A stretch of DNA of 53,926 nt from Chloroflexota bacterium. GTDB lineage: Bacteria > Chloroflexota > Limnocylindria > Limnocylindrales > CSP1-4. The position numbers were made by a program, and so were the translations under genes. Within the stretch, counting starts at the first letter, position 1, and every line of letters begins with the position of its first letter. Shown here in pieces: positions 23,103-30,993 of the stretch. The notes below the pieces were generated by a model, which saw only the letters and a list, made by a program, of their open reading frames with translations, searched no databases and was not told the origin of the DNA. The DNA lies in the NCBI GenBank assembly GCA_021786385.1, contig JAJYNJ010000078.1:3922-57847 (forward strand). Reading direction: 5' to 3'.

Positions 23103-24134
23103 TCACGCTCCTTCCGAATCGTCTCGCGCCAGCGCCTCCCGCGCCAGTGCGAGGCGCAGGCTGCCGTATGCCACGAGGTCGATCGCCAGTCCGCCCAATC
23201 CGGCGAGCTGTGAGGTGTAGAAGACGAACACCTGGGCCACCAGGATCCAGACCAGCAGACCGCGGATCAGCCAGCGGTAGGCGGCCGGCCGGTCGTGCGG
23301 GAGGCTGACCACGCCGCGCAGCACGAGCGCGGCACCGGTCAGGGTGGCCAACGCCGCTCCGACGTGCGAAACGGTCCAGGCGTCCGTGCCACTCGTGGAC
23401 CATGTGGCGAGGGCCAGCACGAGCACCCCGCCGACGGCTGCGCCGGTGTACGCGACCACGGCGGCCACCAGGGCCGTGTCGAACCATGCGTTGGCCGCGA
23501 GCCGCTCGTAGCGCCGTGCCAGCCGCGACGGGAGCGCCTTGAGCCATCGATCGCGGACGACCGCCTGGGGTAGGCCGTCGAGGTAGCGGCGCAGCTCGGG
23601 CACGAGGGCGTTGTCGGGCGGCGCGTGGCGGAGGAGCGCTCGGATACGGGCCCGGTCGTCGGGGGCGATCGGCCGGTCGAGGTGCGCCTGGAGGAGATCC
23701 AGCGCGTTGGCGAGCGCCTCGCGCGGACTCAGGCTGCGGCGGCCGACGGCGGCGTGGCCGACCAGGAAGAGCGTCACGAAGATGACGTAGATCAGCGCGA
23801 CGGCGGGGCGGAAGAAGTAGTTGTTGTCGGCCGTGAGGAACTTGCCGATCTCGTCGATGAAGGTGCCGAAGCCAAGCCCCGCGACCGCCGCCGCCAGCCA
23901 CTGCAGGGAGCGGTCGAGGAAGAGCAGTAGCAGCCCCAGCGCGAGCAGCATCAGCAGCCCGCCCCAGAGCATATGGGCGATGTGGAGGCCGCCCCCGCCG
24001 ATCCGCGGATAGCCGGTCAGGGCGAGGAAGGCGCGGATGCCCAGGAACGAGACAACGGCCGTGACGAAGAACGTTTCGAGGAGCGCGGCGGCATCGGCGT
24101 TGCGCAGGCGACGCCCGGATGGGGTGCGGTTCAC
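23103..24134 (-). CDS. Multi-pass membrane protein of unknown function
   Basis: A 343-residue integral membrane protein that I do not recognise. It has an N-terminal group of about four hydrophobic helices (residues about 15-145) and a polar segment of about 90 residues rich in Arg and Leu (LLRHAPPDNALVPELRRYL). A second group of about four helices follows. A possibly conserved segment, GFGTFIDEIGKFLTADNNYF, lies between helices. GTG 24134 was chosen because TATGCT lies 7 nt upstream, like other leaderless starts here; ATG 24146 overlaps that hexamer and would add four residues. It heads the group with DUF985 and SDR. Confidence 0.7.
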   Translation of the reverse strand: MNRTPSGRRLRNADAAALLETFFVTAVVSFLGIRAFLALTGYPRIGGGGLHIAHMLWGGLLMLLALGLLLLFLDRSLQWLAAAVAGLGFGTFIDEIGKFLTADNNYFFRPAVALIYVIFVTLFLVGHAAVGRRSLSPREALANALDLLQAHLDRPIAPDDRARIRALLRHAPPDNALVPELRRYLDGLPQAVVRDRWLKALPSRLARRYERLAANAWFDTALVAAVVAYTGAAVGGVLVLALATWSTSGTDAWTVSHVGAALATLTGAALVLRGVVSLPHDRPAAYRWLIRGLLVWILVAQVFVFYTSQLAGLGGLAIDLVAYGSLRLALAREALARDDSEGA

Positions 24135-24141
24135 AGCGCCG

Positions 24142-24147
24142 AGCATA
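24142..24147 (-). promoter_or_regulatory. -10 element (TATGCT) before the membrane-protein gene
   Basis: On the minus strand TATGCT is followed by 7 nt and GTG, the spacing expected for a leaderless transcript. Confidence 0.5.
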
Positions 24148-24417
24148 CGTGCGACGGGCCGCGCTGCGCTGCGCACTCCCGCCGCGTCGGAGAGCGGCCG
24201 TGATCCCGCGCCCGGGTCCGTGGGCAGGTCCGGGACGATGTCGCAGCCGCCGACGGCACGTTCTCCAGCAGATGATCCGGGCGAACCGCCGTACACCTGC
24301 TACCCTCCTGGCCTGGAGCGCCAGCGGGTCTCGTCCGGCTCCGCGCGCGGAGGCGGCGCTGGCGGCGCTCGGCGCGTGCAGGGCGCCGCCTGACGCGACG
24401 CTCAGGAGGAGCGGGCG

Positions 24418-24945
24418 ATGGACGATCTGGTGGAACACGTGCTGGCGGTCCTGTCGACCACGCCGGAGCGGTGGCGTGCGCTCGCACAGACCGTGCAGGG
24501 AGACCTCCTGGCCCGCGCGCCCGCGCCGGGCGAGTGGTCCGCGCTCGACTGCCTGCGCCACTTGGTCGCCACCGAACGGGAGGTCTTCCCCCTCCGGCTG
24601 GCGGCGTTCCTCGAGGGGCGCGACTTCGCGGCCTACGATCCGGACGCCGCGGGCACGACGTCCGGGCCGGACGATCCGGCCGAGCTGGTCGCCGAGCTCG
24701 AGCGGCTGCGCGCGCGTAGCCTTCAGGCGCTCGCCCGCCTCCAGCCGGGCGACCTCGTCCGCACCGCCCGCCACGCGGAGCTGGGACCGGTGACGCTCGG
24801 CGAGATGCTCCACGAGTGGGCTGGGCACGACTTGATGCACACGGTGCAGGCCGAGCGCGCCCTCATGCAGCCCTTCATCGCCGGCAGCGGACCCTGGCGC
24901 GGGTACTTCGCAGATCACGAGGTGAAGGGCGCCGCCGCTTCGTAG
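24418..24945 (+). CDS. DinB-family protein
   Basis: A 175-residue four-helix-bundle protein of the DinB/YfiT superfamily, metal-binding proteins that include thiol-dependent transferases. The three usual metal His positions are visible: in CLRHLVATEREVFPLRL near residue 46, and in the C-terminal HEWAGHDLMHTVQAERAL near 140. A good AGGAGG ribosome site precedes the ATG. It stands alone on the plus strand between a divergent membrane-protein gene and the ferritin-VIT gene. The substrate is unknown. Confidence 0.8.
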   Translation: MDDLVEHVLAVLSTTPERWRALAQTVQGDLLARAPAPGEWSALDCLRHLVATEREVFPLRLAAFLEGRDFAAYDPDAAGTTSGPDDPAELVAELERLRARSLQALARLQPGDLVRTARHAELGPVTLGEMLHEWAGHDLMHTVQAERALMQPFIAGSGPWRGYFADHEVKGAAAS

Positions 24946-24983
24946 CGCTCGGCAGGCCGCCAGTTCGCTCGGCAGGCCGCCAG
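24946..24983 (+). repeat. 18-bp tandem direct repeat
   Basis: CGCTCGGCAGGCCGCCAG occurs twice (24946-24963 and 24966-24983) with a 20-bp period. It starts right after the stop of the DinB gene and about 35 bp before the promoter of the ferritin-VIT gene. It could be an operator pair, replication slippage, or part of a terminator. Confidence 0.6.
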
Positions 24984-25018
24984 AGCCTGCGGCGGGCACC
25001 CGGGTCGCGCGCACCCCC

Positions 25019-25024
25019 TAGACT
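25019..25024 (+). promoter_or_regulatory. -10 element (TAGACT) before the ferritin-VIT gene
   Basis: TAGACT is followed by 7 nt and ATG at 25032, matching the leaderless-type spacing seen repeatedly in this window. Confidence 0.5.
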
Positions 25025-25031
25025 TGATGGC

Positions 25032-26162
25032 ATGGCTACTGCCACCTCCGACGACATCAAACGGTATCGAGAAAACCTGCAGGGCGAGATCGACGGCGCG
25101 ACGATCTACCTCGCCATGGCCGACGGCGAAGAGGCACCGCCGCTCAAGGAGCTCTACCGGCGGCTCGCCGAGACCGAGCAACGCCACGGTGCGCTCTGGG
25201 CGCAGCGCCTCCGGGATGCCGGCGTCGACACCTCGCGCATGGGACCCTCCTGGCGGGCGCGCGTCCTGGCCTGGCTGGCCCGGCGCTTCGGGGCCGCGCT
25301 CGTCGCACCGACCGTCGCGGCCGAGGAAGCGCGTTCACAGGGCATGTACGACACGCAGCCCGAGGCGACGGGGACGAGCCTGCCGCAGGACGAACGGTCG
25401 CATGCGCGGCTCTTCCGAGAACTGGCCGGCGCCGGCGGACTGGCGGGCGGCGAGCTTGCCCGCATCGAGGGACGGCACCGCTCCACCGGTGGGAACGCGC
25501 TCCGGGCGGCGGTGCTCGGAGCGAGCGACGGGGTGCTCTCGAACACGAGCCTGATCATGGGTGTGGCCGGGGCGGCCATCAGCAACGGCGCCGTGGTGAT
25601 CGCGGGGCTCGCCGGCCTGCTGGCAGGCGCTTTCTCGATGGGGCTCGGGGAGTGGCTCTCGGTGCAGAGCGCACGTGAGCTCTACGCGCACCAGATCCGG
25701 GTCGAGCGCGACGAACTGGAGGCGATCCCTGAGGAAGAGGAGGTCGAGCTCGCGCTGATCTACCAGTCGAAGGGCGTGCCCGAGGAGCAGGCCCGGCGGC
25801 TGGCGAAGCAGATGATCCAGGGCGACCCGCGGGTGGCCCTCGACACGCTCTCGCGCGAGGAGCTCGGGATCGACCCGGAGGAACTCGGGGGTTCGGCATA
25901 CGAGGCGGCATTCACCTCGTTCTTCCTGTTCGGGTCCGGGGCCTTCGTGCCGCTGCTGCCGTTCCTGGTCACGAGCGGAACGCCGGCCATCATCGCCGCG
26001 CTGGTGCTGAGCGGCGTTGCGCTGTTCGGGGTCGGGGCCGCGATCACGATCGTGACCGGCCAGGACGCGCTCCGCTCCGGTTTGCGCCAGGTGCTCTTCG
26101 GGCTGGCCGCTGCCGCGGTGACGTTCGGCATCGGCCACCTGGTCGGCACGGCGATCCGCTAG
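25032..26162 (+). CDS. Ferritin-like/VIT1 fusion, predicted iron (Mn) exporter
   Basis: A 376-residue protein with an N-terminal rubrerythrin-like domain (about 1-140) and a C-terminal VIT1/CCC1 transporter. The first part has carboxylate/His iron ligands in ETEQRHGALW and QDERSHARLF. The second has about five helices, beginning ALRAAVLGASDGVLSNTSL with the family Asp-Gly motif, plus a cytoplasmic acidic stretch EAIPEEEEVEL. The layout matches the MbfA-type family, known as membrane-bound ferritins that export iron. I infer the ferritin head senses or gathers Fe(II) and passes it to the transporter. The ATG was chosen from TAGACT spacing and the family N-terminus. Confidence 0.85.
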   Translation: MATATSDDIKRYRENLQGEIDGATIYLAMADGEEAPPLKELYRRLAETEQRHGALWAQRLRDAGVDTSRMGPSWRARVLAWLARRFGAALVAPTVAAEEARSQGMYDTQPEATGTSLPQDERSHARLFRELAGAGGLAGGELARIEGRHRSTGGNALRAAVLGASDGVLSNTSLIMGVAGAAISNGAVVIAGLAGLLAGAFSMGLGEWLSVQSARELYAHQIRVERDELEAIPEEEEVELALIYQSKGVPEEQARRLAKQMIQGDPRVALDTLSREELGIDPEELGGSAYEAAFTSFFLFGSGAFVPLLPFLVTSGTPAIIAALVLSGVALFGVGAAITIVTGQDALRSGLRQVLFGLAAAAVTFGIGHLVGTAIR

Positions 26163-26182
26163 CCGCGGCCAGCCGACGCGGC
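26162..26182. terminator. Candidate bidirectional hairpin
   Basis: GCCGCG and CGCGGC form a 6-bp stem with a 9-nt loop between two convergent stop codons. No T-run is present. Confidence 0.3.
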
Positions 26183-26193
26183 CGCTCCGGAGC

Positions 26194-27486
26194 CTATCCC
26201 TCGCGGAGCGCCTGGTCGAAGATCTCGAGCGCCTCGCCGATCTCCTCGCTCGTCACGTTCAGCGGCGGGATCCAGCGGATCACGTTGTGGTGCGTGCCAC
26301 AGTTGAGCAGGAGCAGGCCCAGTTCCGCCGCCTTCGCCAGGACGCGGCTCGTGCGCGCCTCGTCCGGCGTCCGCGAGGTGCGGTCCGTGACGAACTCGAC
26401 CCCGATCATCAGCCCGTAGCCGCGCACGTCGCCGATGCGCTCGTCTTGCTCCTGCAACCGCACGAGGCCAGCCCGCAGCTCCGCGCCCCGCGCGGCTGCG
26501 TTGGCCACGAGCCCCTCCTCTCGGATCGTCTGCAGCACCGCGAGCCCTGCCGCGCACGCCACCGGGTTGCCGCCAAAGGTGGTCCCGTGCGCGCCCACGC
26601 CCCAGCGCTCCTGGAGCTCGCGGCGCGTCACGAGGGCCGAGAGGGGCAGCCCGTTGGCGATCCCCTTGGCGACGCAGACCGCGTCCGGCACGACGTCGCC
26701 GTGCTCGAAGCCCCACATCTTGCCCGTACGCCCGTAGCCGCACTGGATCTCGTCGGCCACCCAGAGGATGCCGTACTCGTCGCAGATCTCGCGGACGCCG
26801 CGCAGGAAGCTCGCGGGCGCGGGTCGGTAGCCGCCCTCGCCCTGTTCCGCCTCGAGCACGAGCGCCGCCACGGAGCGACCCGGGATCTCGGTCGTGAGCA
26901 GGTCGCGCAGCGCCGCGAGCGCTTGGCGGCTCGCCTCTTCCGCGCCGCCCATCCGGTAGGCATCGGGAAACGGCGCGTGGTAGACGGAGGGGAGCAACGG
27001 CTCGTAGCCTGCGCGGTAGTTCAGGTTCGTGCTGGTCAGCGCGACCGAGCCCATCGTCCGGCCGTGGAAGCCGCCGCGGAACGAGACGACCCCGGGTCGG
27101 CCGGTCACGCGCCGCGCGAGCTTGATGGCGCCTTCGATCACCTCGGTGCCCGCGTTCGAGAAGAAGACGGTGTCGAGGGGCTCCGGCATCGCCGCAGCGA
27201 GCTCGGCCGCCAGGCGGGCGGTCGGTTCGGCAAACCCGACGCCGTTGATGTGGATCAGCGTGTCGACCTGGCGGTGGATCGCCTCGTTCACCGCGGGGTG
27301 CCCATGGCCGAGGATGCTCGTCGCGATGCCGCACACGAAGTCGAGGTAGGTGTGGCCGTCGACGCTGTAGAGGCGGTGGCCTGCGCCCCGCGCGATCGCC
27401 CGCTCCGGCTTGAGACCGAGGACGGGCGAGAGGTGCTCTCGCGCGAGCGTCACGAACTCGAGGGTGGTGGTGGGCGTTTCGAGCAT
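26194..27486 (-). CDS. Class III PLP aminotransferase (GabT/acetylornithine-type)
   Basis: Predicted omega-amino acid:oxo-acid transaminase of 430 residues. Visible motifs are YLDFVCGIATSILGHGHPAV near residue 47, the PLP-phosphate site SNAGTEVIEGAIKLAR near 107, FRGGFHGRTMGS, the Asp of ILWVADEIQCGYGRTG near 245, the Schiff-base Lys in CVAKGIANGLPLSA near 280, and HGTTFGGNPVAC. Related enzymes use 4-aminobutyrate, acetylornithine or similar substrates; I cannot pick one. The ATG gives the family N-terminus. A TATACT -10 element (27548-27553, minus) lies about 62 nt upstream. It is divergent from the acyl-CoA dehydrogenase. Confidence 0.88.
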   Translation of the reverse strand: MLETPTTTLEFVTLAREHLSPVLGLKPERAIARGAGHRLYSVDGHTYLDFVCGIATSILGHGHPAVNEAIHRQVDTLIHINGVGFAEPTARLAAELAAAMPEPLDTVFFSNAGTEVIEGAIKLARRVTGRPGVVSFRGGFHGRTMGSVALTSTNLNYRAGYEPLLPSVYHAPFPDAYRMGGAEEASRQALAALRDLLTTEIPGRSVAALVLEAEQGEGGYRPAPASFLRGVREICDEYGILWVADEIQCGYGRTGKMWGFEHGDVVPDAVCVAKGIANGLPLSALVTRRELQERWGVGAHGTTFGGNPVACAAGLAVLQTIREEGLVANAAARGAELRAGLVRLQEQDERIGDVRGYGLMIGVEFVTDRTSRTPDEARTSRVLAKAAELGLLLLNCGTHHNVIRWIPPLNVTSEEIGEALEIFDQALREG

Positions 27487-27547
27487 GGTTGGCCTCTGAC
27501 GCGGCCGTCCGCCACGGCGGCGAGCAGGCAGGGACGGTTCGACCGAG

Positions 27548-27553
27548 AGTATA
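27548..27553 (-). promoter_or_regulatory. -10 element (TATACT) for the aminotransferase
   Basis: The minus strand reads TATACT in a GC-rich spacer between divergent genes; transcription would start near 27541 and leave a leader of about 55 nt. Confidence 0.5.
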
Positions 27554-27616
27554 GCGGCGCGGCCGGGCCGCTCCGGCAGGGTCGTTCGCGCCGACCGAGC
27601 CGTTCCGCCCGCCCGA

Positions 27617-27622
27617 TACAAT
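27617..27622 (+). promoter_or_regulatory. -10 element (TACAAT) for the acyl-CoA dehydrogenase operon
   Basis: TACAAT lies 67 nt before the GTG start. It faces away from the minus-strand TATACT at 27548, giving a divergent promoter pair. Confidence 0.45.
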
Positions 27623-27688
27623 GGCGAGCACCCGCGCCCGATCCGGATGCCCCCTCTCCCGCCCACGCACGCGAAAGGATCGCCGCCC

Positions 27689-28891
27689 GTGATCGACCTG
27701 ACCCTGACGCCGGAACAGGAACTGGTCCGCCAGACCGCCCGCGAGTTCGCGGCGGCGGAGATCCTGCCCTACATCCGGGAGTGGGACGAGCGCGGCGAGG
27801 TGCACCGCGAGGTCTTCGCGAAGATGGGCGAGCTCGGCTTCCTTGGCGCGCCGATCCCCGAAGCGTACGGCGGAGCGGGGCTCGACTACGTCAGTCTCGG
27901 GCTGTTGTGCGAGGAGCTCGAGCGGGCCGACACCGCGTTCCGGGTGGTCATGAGCGTCCATGTCGGGCTCAACTCGCTGACGCTCCTGCAGTGGGGGAGC
28001 GAGGACCAGAAATGGCGCTTCCTCGTGCCCCAGGCCCGTGGTGAGAAACTCGCGACGTTCGGGCTGACCGAACCCGGAGTCGGGACCGATGCCGCCAACC
28101 TGCAGACCACGGCCCGCCGCGACGGCGACGCGTACGTCCTGAACGGCTCCAAGATCTGGATCAGCCTCGCCGACGTCGCCGATCATTTCCTGGTCTTCGC
28201 CACCGTCGACCGCTCGAAAGGGCACCGGGGCATCACCGCGTTCATCGTGGAGCGGGGGATGCCGGGCTTCAGCAGCGGGACCATCCACGGCAAGATGGGG
28301 GTCCGCGCCGGCAACACCGGCACGCTCTTCTTCGACGATGTGCGCGTGCCCGTCGAGAACCGGGTCGGGGAGGAGGGCGAAGGCTTCGTGATCGCGATGA
28401 GCGCGCTCGATCAGGGCCGCTACACGGTCGCGAGCGGCGCCGTCGGGCTCGCGGCGGCGTGTCTCGCTGCGTCCGTGACATACGCGCACGAACGGCGCAC
28501 GTTCGGCCGCGAGGTCGGTGCACACCAGCTGGTCAAGCAGATGGTCGCCAAGATGGGGCAGGGGATCGAGGCAGGGCGGCTCCTCTGCTGGCAAGCAGCC
28601 GTGCTCAAGAACCGCGGACTGCGGAGCACGCGTGAGACGAGCCTGGCCAAATGGTTCTGCACCGAGCATGCCGTGCAGTGCGCGCTCGACGCGGTGCAGA
28701 TTCACGGGGCGTACGGCTACTCCAACGAGTACCCGGTCGAGCGGTACCTGCGCAACTCGAAGGCGGCGGTGATCTACGAAGGGACGAGTCAGCTCCACAC
28801 GCTAATCCAGGCCGACTACCTCCTGGGCTACCGCGCCGATCGACCGTTGCGCTGCCCGCCGGTTCCGGCGCAGGGCTTCGAGCGGGGATGA
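27689..28891 (+). CDS. Acyl-CoA dehydrogenase
   Basis: Predicted FAD-dependent enzyme that introduces the alpha-beta double bond in an acyl-CoA and passes electrons to ETF. The 400-residue product has the family layout: N-terminal helices with LGFLGAPIPEAYGGAGLDY, ATFGLTEPGVGTDAANLQT near residue 122 (FAD-binding strand region), YVLNGSKIWIS, and the C-terminal QIHGAYGYSNEYPVERYLRN with AVIYEGTSQ. The Glu of YEGTSQ is the usual catalytic base. GTG 27689 has a GAAAGGA site about 10 nt upstream. The stop overlaps the start of the GMC oxidoreductase (ATGA). Confidence 0.92.
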   Translation: MIDLTLTPEQELVRQTAREFAAAEILPYIREWDERGEVHREVFAKMGELGFLGAPIPEAYGGAGLDYVSLGLLCEELERADTAFRVVMSVHVGLNSLTLLQWGSEDQKWRFLVPQARGEKLATFGLTEPGVGTDAANLQTTARRDGDAYVLNGSKIWISLADVADHFLVFATVDRSKGHRGITAFIVERGMPGFSSGTIHGKMGVRAGNTGTLFFDDVRVPVENRVGEEGEGFVIAMSALDQGRYTVASGAVGLAAACLAASVTYAHERRTFGREVGAHQLVKQMVAKMGQGIEAGRLLCWQAAVLKNRGLRSTRETSLAKWFCTEHAVQCALDAVQIHGAYGYSNEYPVERYLRNSKAAVIYEGTSQLHTLIQADYLLGYRADRPLRCPPVPAQGFERG

Positions 28892-30984
28892 ATCCCGGCA
28901 CCAGGGGCCCGTCGGCGCCCCGGGCTGGCGAGCCGGTTGCGCCGCCCGACTGGCCCCCGCGCGATCTGGCGCGCCTCGCCGCCGTCTGCGAGACCTTCGT
29001 CCCGGGCGCGGCCATCCGCCGCGCGACGATGGCGGCTGCGTTGCTCTCGGCGGTGGCCGATCGGGCCGACCTTCGCGCGCTGCGGCGAGTCCTCCGTGCC
29101 ATCGACAGCCGCGCCGCCAACACGCTCCTCGGTGACGGTCCGGTGCGCTTCCGGGACCTCCCGGCCGAGCGCCGTGAAGCACTCCTCTTGGGGTGGGCGA
29201 CCAGTCGCTTCCCGCAGCGGCGCACGGCATTCCAGACGCTCAAGCGTCTCGCCTGCTTCCTTGCCTACGCCGACCCCGGCGCAGACGGTGGCAACCCGCT
29301 CTGGGGGCGGATCGGGTATCGCCCGAACGATGAGCCCGTGACTTCCGAACCGCCCGCGATCCGGCCGCTCGAGGTGGCCGCGGGGGCGGTGGAACGGCTC
29401 GCCCTCGACGCGGATGTGGCGGTGGTCGGGAGTGGCGCCGCCGGCGGGGTCGTCGCCGCGCGGCTGGCCGCGGCGGGCCGGCACGTGCTGGTGATCGAGG
29501 CGGGCCAGTACGTGCCGGAGGCCGAGATGCCCGTGGGCGAGCTCGATGGCTTCGACCGCCTCTACCTGGACCACGGTCTGACCTCGACGGCGGACCTCGG
29601 CATCGCGATCCTGGCGGGTGCGACCCTCGGCGGCGGTACGGTCGTGAACTGGACGACGTGCTTCTCACCACCGGACTGGCTGCGGAGCGAGTGGGCAACC
29701 GGGCACGGGCTGGAGGGCTTCGACGGGCCAGAAACGGCCGCCGACGTGGCGGCGCTGCGCTCCGAGCTCGGCTTTGCGCCGCCGCCGGGGATCCCGCCGA
29801 AGGATCGTGCGATCCTCGAGGGAGCGGCGCCGCTCGGCTGGGAGGCGGCGCCGCTACTGCGTGACGCCGAGGGCTGTGGCGACTGCGGCAGCTGCGGGTT
29901 CGGCTGCCGCCGGGGCGCGAAGCGCTCGGGACCGCGCGCGCATCTGGCGAAGGCCGCGCGCCACGGGGCGCGCTTCCTCGTCGGTGCCCGCGTCGAGCGA
30001 GTCGTGGTCGAGCAGGGGCGGGCGGTCGGTCTGGTCGGCCGTGTCGAGCGCGCGGACGGGTCGCGCGTGCCGTTCGTCGTGCACGCCCGGCAGGTCGTCG
30101 TGGCGGCGGGCGCGTTGCGCACGCCGGGCGTCCTCTGGGGCAGCGGCATCGCCCACCCGGCGGTCGGATCCAACCTGCGGCTCCACCCCGTCGCCGTGGT
30201 TGCCGGCCGCATGCCGTGGCCAGTGGAGATGTGGCGCGGCACGCTCCAGGCCGCGAGCTGTACCCAGTTCGTGCGTCCGGGTCCTGCCGATGCGCAGGGC
30301 CGCGGCCCTGCGCACGGGGGTTTCCTCGTGGAGTCGGCGCCCGCGCACCCCGGGCTGATCGCGCTGGCGTTTCCCTGGTCCGGGGCGGCCGACCATGCCG
30401 TGCGCATGGCGCGCGTCCGTTCGTATGCGCCGCTGATCGGGATCGTCCGCGACGCCGGCTCGGGCCGCGTCCGGCTGACACGCTCGGGTGCCGTGCGGAT
30501 CGAGTATCGGCTGGCGGCGGACGATGCGCGCACCGCGCGCCGCGCGCTGGTGGAGATGGCGCGCCTGGCCCGCGCGGCAGGGGCCCTCGAGGTCCTGGCG
30601 CTGGGCACGCCCGGGGCGGCGTTGCCGCTGGTGGGGCCGCAAGGAGAGAGCGCGGCGTCGAACGGTACCTCCGCGCGCGAGGCCACGGTCTCGCCGCGCG
30701 CGTGGGACGCCTATCTGCAGCGGCTCGCCTCGTTCGACTTCGCGCCGAACCGCGGCTTCCTCTTTTCGGCGCACCAGATGGGGACCGCACGGGCGGGATC
30801 CGACCCGCGCAGGAGCGTCTGCGACCCGTGGGGGCGCGTACGCGCCGATGCATCGGGCCGCATCGTCCGCGGGCTCTACGTGGCGGACACCTCCCTCTTC
30901 CCATCGGCCTCGGGCGTCAACCCGATGGTCACGGCGATGACGCTTGCAGGGCGCGTGGCACGGACGGTTGCCGCCGAGGGGTAG
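28888..30984 (+). CDS. GMC-family oxidoreductase (long-chain alcohol oxidase-like)
   Basis: FAD enzyme of 698 residues resembling the GMC long-chain fatty alcohol oxidase group. A helical N-terminal domain (about 1-150) is followed by the ADP-binding AVVGSGAAGGVVAARLAAAG near residue 175 and GATLGGGTVVNWTT near 248. A Cys cluster, CGDCGSCGFGC, lies near 331. The C-terminal SAHQMGTAR (active-site His) and DTSLFPSASGVNPMVTAM close the fold. The Cys cluster could hold an Fe-S centre. The overlap with the acyl-CoA dehydrogenase suggests joint use in oxidising an alcohol or acyl substrate, which is an inference. It is convergent with the CPBP gene, 9 bp between stops. Confidence 0.85.
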   Translation: MNPGTRGPSAPRAGEPVAPPDWPPRDLARLAAVCETFVPGAAIRRATMAAALLSAVADRADLRALRRVLRAIDSRAANTLLGDGPVRFRDLPAERREALLLGWATSRFPQRRTAFQTLKRLACFLAYADPGADGGNPLWGRIGYRPNDEPVTSEPPAIRPLEVAAGAVERLALDADVAVVGSGAAGGVVAARLAAAGRHVLVIEAGQYVPEAEMPVGELDGFDRLYLDHGLTSTADLGIAILAGATLGGGTVVNWTTCFSPPDWLRSEWATGHGLEGFDGPETAADVAALRSELGFAPPPGIPPKDRAILEGAAPLGWEAAPLLRDAEGCGDCGSCGFGCRRGAKRSGPRAHLAKAARHGARFLVGARVERVVVEQGRAVGLVGRVERADGSRVPFVVHARQVVVAAGALRTPGVLWGSGIAHPAVGSNLRLHPVAVVAGRMPWPVEMWRGTLQAASCTQFVRPGPADAQGRGPAHGGFLVESAPAHPGLIALAFPWSGAADHAVRMARVRSYAPLIGIVRDAGSGRVRLTRSGAVRIEYRLAADDARTARRALVEMARLARAAGALEVLALGTPGAALPLVGPQGESAASNGTSAREATVSPRAWDAYLQRLASFDFAPNRGFLFSAHQMGTARAGSDPRRSVCDPWGRVRADASGRIVRGLYVADTSLFPSASGVNPMVTAMTLAGRVARTVAAEG

Positions 30985-30993
30985 GGGTGCCGC

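Noticed and set aside
24946-24983. Tandem repeat considered as a CRISPR fragment
   Set aside because: It has only two copies with a 2-bp spacer and no cas genes, so it is not a CRISPR array.
22729-25014. 761-codon minus-strand open frame
   Set aside because: It crosses the DUF985, membrane-protein and DinB genes in another frame, and its product is Arg/Ala/Pro-rich with no domain.
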